Below, piece by piece: positions 46,115-55,278 of a DNA stretch of 64,000 nt. The notes under the pieces were generated by a model. It saw nothing but the letters and a program-made list of their open reading frames with translations. It searched no databases and was not told where the DNA came from. Source of the DNA: Qipengyuania citrea (GTDB lineage: Bacteria; Pseudomonadota; Alphaproteobacteria; Sphingomonadales; Sphingomonadaceae); contig NZ_JALJZT010000002.1 of the NCBI RefSeq assembly GCF_024171405.1, positions 1,984,001-2,048,000 on the forward strand, in the 5' to 3' direction. The position numbers were made by a program, and so were the translations under genes. Within the stretch, counting starts at the first letter, position 1. Every line of letters begins with the position of its first letter.

Positions 46115-46797
46115 AAGCGATCCCAGAAGCGGAAATAGAGGCCGTAATTGCATCTGTACTCTTCATGATGACGCTGGTGGTGGCTGGCGGTTATCAGCCA
46201 GCCGCCTAACGCCGAGTGAACCAGCCGGCGGGGAAACATCTCCCAGCCCATGTGATTGGTGACGCCCATCACCGTCATCACCAGCAATACCAGGCCGAGC
46301 ATGGCGACATGGATCGGGATGAGGAAGACCAGTGCGGGGATCACCACCGCTCCGGTAATCGCCTCCCATGGATGGAAGCTCATTGCCGCCCAGGCGGTCG
46401 GCGGGCGGCTGGCATGATGGACGGCATGCATCGTGCGAAACCACGCGGGCCGATGCATCAGCCGGTGAGTCCAGTAGAACCATGTGTCATGCGCCAGCAG
46501 GAACAGCAGCGGCGCGAGCGGCAGGTACCACAGCGGATAGTCGCTCCACCCGGTATAGATCTGCGTCCAGCCGCGCTCCTGCCACCCCCAGGCGACCACG
46601 CCCGCAGGAATGCCGTAAATCGCCGCCGAGGCGAGCGACCAGCCGATTTCCCGGCGGATCTGCGGTCCGAGCCTGGCGTGATATCCGGGCCGCACGCGCT
46701 GCGTGACTGCAGCGAAGATCCCGCTCGCGGCGAGATAGCGCAGCGCCACGATCGCAGTCATTGCGAGAACGGAGAGGAGAATGGCGGCCCACATCAT
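46078..46797 (-). CDS. Fatty-acid hydroxylase / sterol desaturase family
   Basis: 239-residue membrane diiron enzyme with the three histidine boxes: HDTWFYWTHRLMHR, HAVHHAS and HHQRHHEEYR. Four membrane segments. Possible reactions include carotenoid, fatty-acid or sphingoid hydroxylation. No carotenoid genes adjoin it. It is followed by the DUF2141 gene in an overlapping arrangement. Confidence 0.88.
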   Translation of the reverse strand: MMWAAILLSVLAMTAIVALRYLAASGIFAAVTQRVRPGYHARLGPQIRREIGWSLASAAIYGIPAGVVAWGWQERGWTQIYTGWSDYPLWYLPLAPLLFLLAHDTWFYWTHRLMHRPAWFRTMHAVHHASRPPTAWAAMSFHPWEAITGAVVIPALVFLIPIHVAMLGLVLLVMTVMGVTNHMGWEMFPRRLVHSALGGWLITASHHQRHHEEYRCNYGLYFRFWDRLCGTDRGLSPNA

Positions 46798-46843
46798 CTG
46801 CAGACCTTAGTCTGCCGCGGGCCGCGGGGAAACAGGCGAAGTG

Positions 46844-47323
46844 CTAGTCGGGTGCGCCCCAGGGCGCGCATTGCGGGTCCAGCCCAACGGTCGCGCGGCG
46901 CAGTGCAGTACGCGCAAGCCGTTCGACCTCGACCTTGCGGCGCGGGGCGGCCAGCGGGTGGAGCGGCGCAGGGCGGATGATCTCTCCGTCATAGCCATCG
47001 GCAACGATGATGCCGCAGCAATCGGGGCGATAGCCTTCGCCTTCCAGCGGGCTGCGATCGAGCCCCGGCGGCACGCCCCAGTAGAAGCGGTCGCAATAGT
47101 CGAGATAGTCGGGCCACTTCCCGTCACTCAGCAAATCGCCGCGCTGGACCTTGATCTCGACGATGACCACGCGGCCTTTCGGATCGATACCCATCAGGTC
47201 CGCCCGCCGGCCGTTCCGCAGCGGCATCTCCGCGAGGCACCAGATGTCGTTACGCGCAAAAAGTCGGGCAATGCCGCGTGCGACAACTGCCGCCGTTTCC
47301 GCTGTGGTTACCGAATCCGTCAT
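46844..47323 (-). CDS. mmcB: MmcB-family SOS-induced DNA repair protein
   Basis: 159 residues with a PD-(D/E)XK-like core (RRADLMGIDPKGRVVIVEIKVQ; Asp42, Glu56, Lys58). The alphaproteobacterial DUF1052/MmcB family is needed for mitomycin resistance in Caulobacter. A consensus LexA site lies 13 bases upstream of ATG 47323, agreeing with SOS control. Confidence 0.9.
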   Translation of the reverse strand: MTDSVTTAETAAVVARGIARLFARNDIWCLAEMPLRNGRRADLMGIDPKGRVVIVEIKVQRGDLLSDGKWPDYLDYCDRFYWGVPPGLDRSPLEGEGYRPDCCGIIVADGYDGEIIRPAPLHPLAAPRRKVEVERLARTALRRATVGLDPQCAPWGAPD

Positions 47324-47335
47324 GCCCTCGAACTG

Positions 47336-47350
47336 GAACAGAGAGCGAAC
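47336..47350. promoter_or_regulatory. LexA (SOS) box GTTC-N7-GTTC upstream of mmcB
   Basis: On the minus strand the sequence is GTTC-GCTCTCT-GTTC, exactly the alphaproteobacterial direct-repeat LexA site. It is 13 bases from the mmcB start codon, overlapping the likely promoter. Confidence 0.85.
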
Positions 47351-47416
47351 ATGGTCAAGGGGCTATGTGCTGAACCGGCTATCCGGGCAGAGCAGTCGAT
47401 ACTGGGGTCGGAGCGT

Positions 47417-47815
47417 TCAGCCAGCGTCGATGAGGTCGAGGATAGCCGTCCGCGCGGTGTGGAACTCGCGCCACAGCGTCAGCGCGGCAGCCGTCGTATC
47501 CTGGCCCTGCGCCGTAAGCGACAGAAGCGCGCGTAAACCGGGCTGCATCACGGCGGCGAGGTCTTCGATCCCGTGTGCCACCATTTCATAGTGCCAGCCA
47601 CCCTGCTCGGCCGCGCGGTGCGGCAGCTGCTCGATTTCGGGTGTCAGCGACTCGCGCCCGAGCTGGGCCAGATTGCCCACTGCAGCAGCCGCCTCGTGCA
47701 CCGCTTCCCACTGGGCGGCGAGAATGCCGATATTGGGCGCCGCACGCGGTCCCGTGTCGGCGGGCGGCAGCATGGTGGCGTGGGCCAGGTCGAATTCGTG
47801 GGGCATCGCGCTCAT
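47417..47815 (-). CDS. Hypothetical helical protein
   Basis: 132 residues, probably soluble and mostly helical (EAVHEAAAAVGNLAQLGRESLTPEIEQ, LWREFHTARTAILDLIDAG), with no recognised motif. It begins with MSAMPHEFDLAHATMLP. It lies between mmcB and tRNA-Arg on the minus strand; a link to SOS is not supported because the box faces mmcB only. Confidence 0.55.
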   Translation of the reverse strand: MSAMPHEFDLAHATMLPPADTGPRAAPNIGILAAQWEAVHEAAAAVGNLAQLGRESLTPEIEQLPHRAAEQGGWHYEMVAHGIEDLAAVMQPGLRALLSLTAQGQDTTAAALTLWREFHTARTAILDLIDAG

Positions 47816-47944
47816 GACCGTGGAAGGTACGAAGCCAGTCTTGCGAAAAGCCTAACGCGCGCATCGCGAACAACGCGTTCGTTTTAAGGCTGGCGAGCGC
47901 GACCGCGCTTTGCTAAGCGCCCCGCTCGCCGAAAGGCATCGGAA

Positions 47945-48021
<77 letters not shown>

Positions 48022-48153
48022 TTCGCGGCCGGTTCCTCTTGGGACAACCTCACCGTGACACAACTGCCATCCTGATCTGACCTCCGCCCAGAATTGTCGT
48101 GGGCTCGAGACGTGAGTCTCTCTTCCAAAGACGTTGAGGACCGGCATGGGTGG

Positions 48154-49224
48154 CTAGAACCATGCCCGCAGCCCGATGAGGGCCTTCACACCATCCGGGT
48201 CTCGTCCATTCGCCCGAGCAATGTCGGCGGTCTCGCCCAGCTTAGCTTCGTATTCGATCCCGATATAGGGCGCGAATTCGCGCAGGATCTCGTATCGCAG
48301 GCGTAGCCCCGGCTCGATCGCGGTAATCCCGGAGCCGATTTCGCGCTCCGGAATGTCCTGCGCTGCAAAACCCGCCTCGATGCGCGGTTGCAGGATCAGG
48401 CGCTGAGTGATCTTCTGGTCATATTCGGCCTCGACCCGCGCGGTCAGATCGCCGCGGTCCGACAGGAACAGCGCCCCGTCGAGATGGACCATGTAGGGCG
48501 CGAGGCCCTGCAGACCGACCACGAGATGCGTGAGGCTGCCGGGCTCGAAGTCGAGCCGCACGCCCACCTGCAGATCGAAGAACGGGTCGATCGCGCGGCT
48601 GTAGAGCGCCTGAATTTCGGCATCCTCCAATGCGCCGCCGAATTCACCCTCGCCTTCGGTCTTGAGCACGAAGCGATTGATGTCGCCGCCATACCAGGCT
48701 TGTGCATCCCACACATAGCCGTCTTCGCCGCCATCGGTTGCAATCCGCGCTTCCAGCCGCTCGACCAGGATCGTTCCGGTGGTCATGCCGCCGTTTTCGC
48801 GTGCCAGTTGCGTGCGTGCGGGGGCCATTGCGTCGCGGCCCCAGACTGCATCGGCAGCATATCGCGGTCCTTCCAGTGCGCGGGGCGGGGTCGCATCTTC
48901 GGATGCAGCCCCGGGTGCGGCCTTGTCCGTCATCGCTGCGTGCGATCCATGGTCCATGCCCGCCATGGGCGCCTCGTCATCGGCGCGCTCGTTCGGCGGG
49001 CATTGTCCAGGTGGAAGATGCCCCATCGCGCAATGATCGATCTCGGGTTCCGGCGAGGGTTCCTGCTCAATCTTGGGCGGGCATTTTTCGGGTGGCAGGT
49101 GGCCCATCGCACAGTGATCCATCTCGGACTGCGCGGCAGGCTTCTTGCCGTGCGCCGAATGGTCCTGCGCCGCCAACGGAGTAGCCGCCACCATCGCCCC
49201 GGCAAGCACTGCAACGCGCATCAT
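48154..49224 (-). CDS. copB: Copper resistance protein B, outer membrane
   Basis: 356 residues: signal (to LAAQ), a metal-binding N-terminal region with two copies of D-H-C-A-M-G-H-L-P-P-x-x-C-P-P (36-50 and 63-77) plus MAGMDHGSH, then a beta-barrel domain typical of CopB/PcoB (WDAQAWYGGDINRF, YDQKITQRLILQPRIE, RLRYEILREFAPYIGIE) ending in Phe. ATG overlaps copA stop by four bases (ATGA). Confidence 0.94.
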   Translation of the reverse strand: MMRVAVLAGAMVAATPLAAQDHSAHGKKPAAQSEMDHCAMGHLPPEKCPPKIEQEPSPEPEIDHCAMGHLPPGQCPPNERADDEAPMAGMDHGSHAAMTDKAAPGAASEDATPPRALEGPRYAADAVWGRDAMAPARTQLARENGGMTTGTILVERLEARIATDGGEDGYVWDAQAWYGGDINRFVLKTEGEGEFGGALEDAEIQALYSRAIDPFFDLQVGVRLDFEPGSLTHLVVGLQGLAPYMVHLDGALFLSDRGDLTARVEAEYDQKITQRLILQPRIEAGFAAQDIPEREIGSGITAIEPGLRLRYEILREFAPYIGIEYEAKLGETADIARANGRDPDGVKALIGLRAWF

Positions 49225-50912
49225 GACGTGGCTCCCTCGGGGAATGGCCGCACTGTCACCACTTGCATCATTCCTGCGTGCATGTGGTAGAGCAGGTGGC
49301 AGTGGAAGGCCCAGTCGCCCGGCTCGTTCGCGGTCAGGTCGAAGGTCGCGGTGCCGCCGGGCTGGACGATGACCGTGTGCTTCAATGGCTGGTGCATATG
49401 GTCTGCGCCATTGACCAGCTCGAAGAAATGGCCGTGCAGGTGGATCGGGTGCGCCATCATGGTCTGGTTGACCAGTTTCACCCGGACCCGCTCGTCATAG
49501 CCAAAGCGGATCGGGTCGTCGGTGACGGCGGTGAATCTCTTGCCGTCGAACGACCACATGTAGCGTTCCATATTGCCGGTAAGATGGATTTCCATCTCGC
49601 GGTCTATGCTGCGATGCGGGTTCAACCGCCTGGCCTTGAGATCGGTGTAGCGCAGCACGCGGTGGCCGACCCCGTCGAGGCCGAGGCCGGGGGAATCCAT
49701 GCGGTCCATCGGCATCGGTGCGATCATGTCCACGCCCGGCCCGACCTCGACATCGCCCGGCACGAGCGACTTGTCCCGCATCGAGTGGTCCATGCCTTGC
49801 CTTCCGTTCATTCCGGAATGGTCCATCATGCCCATATCGGCCATCGTCAGCGTCGGGATTTCCCGCAGCGGAGGCGCGGTGGCGATATGACCCTGGTGGC
49901 TCGTCAGGCTGGCGATCCCCATCCCGCTGCGGTCCATCGCCTCGGCCACGATCGCGTGGCTCCCGTCCGGCGGGGTCACGATCACATCATAGGTCTCGGC
50001 GACGCCGATCTGGAATTCGTCCACCTGCACTGCGTCCACATCCTGCCCGTCGGCTGCGATGACGGTCATCGGCACACCGGGAATTCGAACGTTGAAGAAG
50101 GTCATCGCCGATCCGTTGATGACCCGCAGGCGCACGCGCTCGCCCGCGCGAAAGGCCAGTTGCAGGTCATCCTGCAGACCGTGCCCGTTGATCAGGAAGG
50201 TGTAGGCAGTGCCCGTCACATCGGAAATGTCGCGCGGGTTCATCCGCATCTGCCCCCACATGCGCCGCATCTCGCCGGGCATGTCGCCCTCGGTCGCGGT
50301 CTGCATCTGGCGCTGGAAGTAATGCTCGCCCACCTTCAGCTTGCGCATGATCTCGTGCGGATGCAGCGGCGTGAACTCGGACAGCAACACTACATAGTCG
50401 CGGTCGTAGCGCCGGTCGGGCGTGGCACTCTCGATGATGATCGGGCCGTAATGCCCCGCCTGTTCCTGCAGGCCCGAGTGCGAGTGCCACCAGTAGGTGC
50501 CGCTCTGGCGGATCGGGAATTCGTAGGTGAAGGTCTCGCCCGGCTTGATGCCGGGGAAGCTGACGCCGGGCACCCCGTCGAACTGGAACGGCACGAGCAG
50601 GCCGTGCCAGTGGATCGAGCTGTCTTCGTCCAGATTGTTCGTCACATGCAGCCGCGCGGTCTGGCCTTGGCGCAGGCGGACCAGTGGCCCCGGCACGGTG
50701 CCGTTTACGGCGAAGGCGTGGCCCGAGCGGCCGCCAGTGGTGAAATGATGGTTGCCGATGGCAAGCGCGATGTCCTCGCCCGCCACTTCGCCGAAGCCGT
50801 TGCGCGCGTGCGTCAGCGACGCGCCGCGTGCCCAGGCGGGCATCGGAAGCGCGCTGGCAGCAGCCAGGGCAGCGGTGCTGCGGATTAGATGTCGTCGGGA
50901 AAGCGAGGGCAT
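49221..50912 (-). CDS. copA: Copper resistance multicopper oxidase CopA
   Basis: 563 residues with a twin-arginine signal (SRRHLIRSTAALAAA). Copper sites: HWHG, HSHSG, HPIHLHGHFFEL and HCHLLYHMHAGMM. A methionine-rich stretch (MADMGMMDHSGMNGRQGMDHSM) resembles copper-handling loops of CopA/CueO. It oxidises Cu(I) in the periplasm. ATG 50912 gives the Tat signal; upstream residues are not needed. Confidence 0.95.
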   Translation of the reverse strand: MPSLSRRHLIRSTAALAAASALPMPAWARGASLTHARNGFGEVAGEDIALAIGNHHFTTGGRSGHAFAVNGTVPGPLVRLRQGQTARLHVTNNLDEDSSIHWHGLLVPFQFDGVPGVSFPGIKPGETFTYEFPIRQSGTYWWHSHSGLQEQAGHYGPIIIESATPDRRYDRDYVVLLSEFTPLHPHEIMRKLKVGEHYFQRQMQTATEGDMPGEMRRMWGQMRMNPRDISDVTGTAYTFLINGHGLQDDLQLAFRAGERVRLRVINGSAMTFFNVRIPGVPMTVIAADGQDVDAVQVDEFQIGVAETYDVIVTPPDGSHAIVAEAMDRSGMGIASLTSHQGHIATAPPLREIPTLTMADMGMMDHSGMNGRQGMDHSMRDKSLVPGDVEVGPGVDMIAPMPMDRMDSPGLGLDGVGHRVLRYTDLKARRLNPHRSIDREMEIHLTGNMERYMWSFDGKRFTAVTDDPIRFGYDERVRVKLVNQTMMAHPIHLHGHFFELVNGADHMHQPLKHTVIVQPGGTATFDLTANEPGDWAFHCHLLYHMHAGMMQVVTVRPFPEGATS

Positions 50913-50948
50913 TGGGGGGCCTTGTAAAAGATTGATCCGTCGATGCCG

Positions 50949-50977
50949 GCTATATATACCCCCATGGGGTATGACAA
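50949..50977 (-). promoter_or_regulatory. copA promoter with CsoR operator in its spacer
   Basis: Minus-strand TTGTCA (50977-50972), 17-base spacer, TATAGC (50954-50949). The spacer is filled by ATACCCC-CAT-GGGGTAT (50956-50972), a seven-base inverted repeat of the C/G-rich CsoR type. Repressor binding there would block copA and possibly csoR on the other strand. Confidence 0.7.
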
Positions 50978-50992
50978 TCGGACACTTGGGCC

Positions 50993-51262
50993 ATGGCTGA
51001 CGCAAAGACCGCAAAAATCAATCGGCTGAACCGGATCGCGGGGCAGGTGCGCGGCCTCGCGCAGATGATCGAGGATGACCGTTACTGCATGGATATTCTC
51101 CATCAGCTGCAGGCGGTAAAATCTGCGCTCGCCAAGGTGGAAACGCAGATCCTGAAGGATCATGCCGCCTGCTGCGTAGCCGAAGCCATCGCCAGCGGCG
51201 ACGAGGCCGACCAGCGCGAAAAGTTCGAGGAACTGGTGGACCTGTTCGCCAAGCGGCGTTGA
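50993..51262 (+). CDS. csoR: CsoR-family copper-sensing repressor
   Basis: 89-residue all-helical DUF156 protein with ligands Cys32, His57 and Cys61, the spacing of the Cu(I)-binding CsoR triad. It is divergent from copA, with the operator between. This points to copper rather than nickel or formaldehyde as effector. Confidence 0.9.
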   Translation: MADAKTAKINRLNRIAGQVRGLAQMIEDDRYCMDILHQLQAVKSALAKVETQILKDHAACCVAEAIASGDEADQREKFEELVDLFAKRR

Positions 51263-51406
51263 CCGTCACGCCGCGTCTCGGGTGGGCGCGGACGAATCTT
51301 CTGACGGCGGTCACCTTGCGACCGGGTTCGGAGCGCCTATTGCATCTGCCCGGGATGGACGCCCAGGCCGATGTCGTGCCCTCAAGCCATTCCCGACCGC
51401 CAAGTC

Positions 51407-52705
51407 CTAGCTGGCGGGCTTCCTCGCAAAGACGCCAAACCCGGCGATGATTGCGTAGCAGATGATCGGGATGATCATCGCGACGGCCAGATCCCCGCCC
51501 GTAGCATCGGCCACGACCCCGTAGATGAGGGGAACGATAGCGCCGCCGCAGATCGCCACGTTGATGATGCCCGAACCGTCTGCTGCGCGCGGGCCCAGTT
51601 TTTCGCAGGCGAGCGAGAAGATCGTCGGGAACATGATCGAGTTCATCAGACCCACGGCGAGCAAGCTGTAAGCGGCGATGGAACCGCTGCTGGTGGTCGA
51701 GATCACGATCAACGCGATTGCGCCAGCGGCGTTGAAGGCAAGGATCTTGCCCGGGCTGAACAGGCGCAGGAACACCGATCCGATGAACCGGCCGATCATC
51801 GCGCCGCCCCAATACAGGCCGATCATCCAACCGATCACGCTCTCGGGCTGACCCAGCACGCGTTCTCCGGACAGGTAATTGATGATTACCGAGCCGATCG
51901 ACACTTCGGCGCCGACGTAAAGGAAGATGCACAGCGCGCCATAGCCGAAGCGGCCGCGCTTCAGCAGGTCGAGCCCGGCGAGCCCTTCGGAGGCTTCGTG
52001 CGTTTCGCCCTGCAGGCGGTTGCGGAACAGCCAGACCGCGAGAGCGACCAGCGCAATCAGCGCTGCCAGGCCGAGATAGCCTTGCCAGATCGCCTCGCTT
52101 TCCGCCTGGCGATAGGCCTGGAGGTCGGCGCCGGACAATTGGTCGGCGCTGATCGTGGCCAGGCTGCCAAGGATGAGCGCCGCCCCGACGATCGGGAAAA
52201 TGGTGGTGCCGAGCGAATTGAACGCCTGCGCAAAGGTCAGCCGGCTGTGCGTGGTGCTTGGCGGGCCGAGCAGGCTGATCAGCGGGTTCGCGACGACCTG
52301 GACGATCACCACACCGCTGGCGAGGACGAACAGCGCGAACAGGAAGATCGCATAGGTCGCCGTCTGGCTGGCCGGGATGAACAGCAGGCAGCCCGCCATC
52401 ATGGTGAGCAGGCCCGCGACCGCGCCGCGCATGTAGCCGATCTTCTTGACCAGTTTCGCGCCCGGTATGCCGATGATCGCATAGGCGGCGAAGAAGCAGA
52501 ACTGGACCAGCATCGCTTCGGTCCAGTTGAGCGTGAACAGTTCCTTCAGCTTGGGGATGATCACGTCGTTGAGTGACGTGATGCCGCCGAAGATGAAGAA
52601 CAGGCCGAATACGAAATACTGCAGGCCCGGTGCGTCGACCGGGGGCCTGTCGTCCTCGATCGAAGCGGGAATTGCGCTCTTTGCGGCGTCGGGTGCCAAT
52701 GCCAT
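51407..52705 (-). CDS. FucP-like sugar MFS transporter
   Basis: 432 residues with 12 membrane segments, resembling the FucP/glucose-galactose H+ symporters (FGGITSLNDVIIPKLKELF, VQVVANPLISLLGPP, RLTFAQAFNSLGTTIFPIVGA, IGRFIGSVFLRLFSPGK). ATG 52705 has GGAGG upstream. It is the last gene of the leftward glycan block, 110 bases after the GH3 gene. Confidence 0.88.
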   Translation of the reverse strand: MALAPDAAKSAIPASIEDDRPPVDAPGLQYFVFGLFFIFGGITSLNDVIIPKLKELFTLNWTEAMLVQFCFFAAYAIIGIPGAKLVKKIGYMRGAVAGLLTMMAGCLLFIPASQTATYAIFLFALFVLASGVVIVQVVANPLISLLGPPSTTHSRLTFAQAFNSLGTTIFPIVGAALILGSLATISADQLSGADLQAYRQAESEAIWQGYLGLAALIALVALAVWLFRNRLQGETHEASEGLAGLDLLKRGRFGYGALCIFLYVGAEVSIGSVIINYLSGERVLGQPESVIGWMIGLYWGGAMIGRFIGSVFLRLFSPGKILAFNAAGAIALIVISTTSSGSIAAYSLLAVGLMNSIMFPTIFSLACEKLGPRAADGSGIINVAICGGAIVPLIYGVVADATGGDLAVAMIIPIICYAIIAGFGVFARKPAS

Positions 52706-52815
52706 GTCAGTTGTCCTCCCAAGACCCGGTGCGACCCTGTGGGGCCCGGTTTGTATTCTATGGCTCCCGGTGTCAGGCGCGTGCTGCCTCACGCCGGGAG
52801 TTTGAACCACCCTGC

Positions 52816-55200
52816 TCAGAACGAACAGTCGGTCCCGTCTGCAAATTCCTCGCGCACGATGGTCCCGATGCTCAGCGCGAAAGCGCCCTGCGATGCGAAG
52901 GTCAGCGTCGGGCCGAGATCGGCCACACAGGCGCCGGTGATGATCATCTCCCGCCAGCTCTTGCCCGCTGCGACTGCCAGCTGCTGCGTGATGTCGAGCG
53001 GTTCGCCCGAACCGACCGCGAGCGTGACGGGGGCCTGCGGCCGGTCGGTGACGGCGTAGAGGATGCGGTAGCCGTAGCCGCTGTTGCCGCCGCCCTGCGA
53101 CAGTTCGAGCGTGGCGCCCGGCGCGAAAATTACGCTGCGCGCGTCTTCCTGGGCAGTGCGATCAAGGCCCATGGCGGTGATCCCGCCCGCTTCGCCGCGC
53201 AGATTGTCGAGCTTACCGCTCGCGGTATTGGCCAGCACGCCGTCGGCGAGGCGGCCGTTGACATACCAGTCGAGCGCGGGCCCCTGTTCGAGCGGAGCGC
53301 AATTCTCGTCGAGCTTGCGCAGCGGCGCGGTGTCCGCCAGCGGCCGGCCGTAGCCGACCGGGAAAAGCGCGCCTTCGGGGCCGTTGAGCGGGCCATAATC
53401 GCAGCGTTCGGGCCAGCTGAAGCCGAGTTTGCCCGTGGCCGGCACCGCGCCGGTCAGTACATCGGCAACCCCTGCGCCTTCGCTGCCCGGAAGCCAGCTG
53501 GCGACAAAGGCGTCGGCCAGGTTGAGTTCGCGGTTCATCCACATCGGGCGCCCGGACAGGAACACGGCGACCGTGGGTACGCCTTCGGCCGCGAACTTGC
53601 GAAGCAGGCCGAGCCCCTCTTCGTCGGAAAAGCCGAGGTGTTTCCGATCGCCGGCGAATTCCGCATAGGGTTCTTCGCCGAAGACCACGATCGCCACGTC
53701 GGGCTTGGCAGAATAGGTGCCATCGACCGACAGCGTGGCGCTGCCGCCGCGCGCTTCGGCAGCGCCCTTGAGCCCCTGCCAGATCGAGGTTGCACCGGGG
53801 AAATGTTCTGCGTTCGCGAGTTCAAGCCCGCCCTGCCAGGTGAGCGTCCATCCGCCCGAGGCCTGCGCGATGCTGTCGGCCGCGCTCCCGGCGACGAGGA
53901 TGTCGGCGCCTTCGGCCAGCGGCAGCACGCCGTCGTTCTTCAGCAGGACCAGCGATTTGGCGACCGCTTCGCGGGCGATTGCGCGATGCTCGGGCGAACC
54001 CAGCAAATGGTATTCGCCGGCATGGGGCCGGGCCGACGGCTGGACGAAGTCGTCCAGCAGGCCAGCGCGCAACTTGACGCGAAGGATACGGCTGACCGCT
54101 TCGTCGAGGACCGGCACCGGGATGGTGCCGTCCCGGACCTGGGCGATCAGCGTATCGTACAGGCCCTTCCAGTCGTCAGGCACCATGTAGATGTCGAGCC
54201 CGGCGAGCAGCGATTGGGGGCAATCGGCATTGGTGCAGCCGGCAACCTGGCCATGGCCGTTCCAGTCGCCAACCACGAGCCCGTCGAACCCCAGCTCGCC
54301 GCGCAGGACATCGGTAAGCAGCATCTTGTTGCCATGCATCTTGACGCCGTTGATCGAATTGAAGCTGGCCATGATCGCTTCGACGCCCGCATCGATCGTC
54401 GCGGGGTAGGGCGCGGCGTGGATCGCCTTCAGCGCTTCGATGTCCCCGGTGACCTCGCCCTGGTCGACCCCCTGGTCGGTCCCGCCATCGCCAAAGAAAT
54501 GCTTGGCGGTGGCAATGACGTGCCCGGCGCCGAGACGGTCGGCTTCGCCCTTGCGCCCCTGCAGACCTTCGACAAGCGCTGCGCCAAGGGGGGCGACGAT
54601 GGCGGGATCTTCGGAATAGCTTTCATAGGTCCGGCCCCAGCGGTCGTCGCGGGCGACGGCGACGGTGGGCGAGAAATTCCAGTCGATTCCGGTCACCTCG
54701 ATCTCGACGGCGGTCGCTTCGCCGATCCGGCGAACGAGATCGGGATCGCGCGCCGCGCCCAGGCCGATGTTGTGCGGAAAGATGGTCGCCCGCACGACAT
54801 TGGTGTGGCCGTGGACCGCATCGGTGCCCCACATGGTCGGGATGACGGGTTCTCCGCCTGCGAGCGGCTCTACCGAGGCGAGATACATTTCATCGGCATG
54901 GCGCAGCCATTGCGAGGCTGGGGCGAATTCATCGCCATAGGGGCCGCGGTTTCCGCCATTGAGATAGCTGCCGAAGCGATAGCGGCGCATGTCTGCCGCA
55001 GTGAAGGACCCGATCTGCGGCTGGATCAGCTGCGCGACCTTGCGCTCGAGGCTCATCCGCGCGACGAGATCGGCAATGCGCGCATCTTCATCGGCGACGG
55101 GCGCGGTTTGCGCCGGCGGTGCGCTCGCGGCAGGGGCGGGAACCGTGGTGCATCCCGCCAGCCCGACTGCGGCAGCCGCCGCTAGTAAAAACGTTCTCAT
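52816..55200 (-). CDS. Family 3 glycoside hydrolase, lipoprotein
   Basis: 794 residues. Lipobox LAGC (Cys17); GH3 N-terminal barrel with MWGTDAVHGHTNV, TAKHFFGDGGTDQGVDQG and the nucleophile Asp312 in GLVVGDWNGHG; C-terminal GH3 domain to about 600 and an extra beta-sandwich end (about 640-794). This fits beta-glucosidases/exo-glucanases attached to the envelope. ATG 55200 has GGAGGG at nine bases. AACGTT-centred sites lie at and before its start. Confidence 0.92.
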   Translation of the reverse strand: MRTFLLAAAAAVGLAGCTTVPAPAASAPPAQTAPVADEDARIADLVARMSLERKVAQLIQPQIGSFTAADMRRYRFGSYLNGGNRGPYGDEFAPASQWLRHADEMYLASVEPLAGGEPVIPTMWGTDAVHGHTNVVRATIFPHNIGLGAARDPDLVRRIGEATAVEIEVTGIDWNFSPTVAVARDDRWGRTYESYSEDPAIVAPLGAALVEGLQGRKGEADRLGAGHVIATAKHFFGDGGTDQGVDQGEVTGDIEALKAIHAAPYPATIDAGVEAIMASFNSINGVKMHGNKMLLTDVLRGELGFDGLVVGDWNGHGQVAGCTNADCPQSLLAGLDIYMVPDDWKGLYDTLIAQVRDGTIPVPVLDEAVSRILRVKLRAGLLDDFVQPSARPHAGEYHLLGSPEHRAIAREAVAKSLVLLKNDGVLPLAEGADILVAGSAADSIAQASGGWTLTWQGGLELANAEHFPGATSIWQGLKGAAEARGGSATLSVDGTYSAKPDVAIVVFGEEPYAEFAGDRKHLGFSDEEGLGLLRKFAAEGVPTVAVFLSGRPMWMNRELNLADAFVASWLPGSEGAGVADVLTGAVPATGKLGFSWPERCDYGPLNGPEGALFPVGYGRPLADTAPLRKLDENCAPLEQGPALDWYVNGRLADGVLANTASGKLDNLRGEAGGITAMGLDRTAQEDARSVIFAPGATLELSQGGGNSGYGYRILYAVTDRPQAPVTLAVGSGEPLDITQQLAVAAGKSWREMIITGACVADLGPTLTFASQGAFALSIGTIVREEFADGTDCSF
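55186..55199. promoter_or_regulatory. Second LacI-type site at the GH3 start
   Basis: TAAAAACGTTCTCA, overlapping the first codons of the GH3 gene. On the minus strand it shares TGAGAACGTT with the plus strand of the site at 55232, in opposite orientation, 46 bases centre to centre. Weaker palindrome than the first; coding constraint may explain part of the match. Confidence 0.35.
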
Positions 55201-55231
55201 TCCAGCCATCCCTCCCGCTCCCTTGTTCAAA

Positions 55232-55245
55232 TGAGAACGTTATCA
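55232..55245. promoter_or_regulatory. LacI-family operator before the GH3 gene
   Basis: TGAGAACGTTATCA is a 14-base palindrome around AACGTT with one mismatch, the form used by many LacI-type sugar repressors (TGATAACGTTATCA). It ends 32 bases before the GH3 start codon. The LacI regulator gene 2 kb upstream is the natural ligand. Confidence 0.65.
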
Positions 55246-55278
55246 ATCGGGCTGGGGTGCCACGCGTATCCGGTAAAA

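Noticed and set aside
52630..55185. 851-residue open frame antisense to the GH3 gene
   Set aside because: High GC leaves long open frames opposite real genes; the opposite strand carries a complete lipoprotein GH3 with catalytic motifs, and the antisense product shows no motif.
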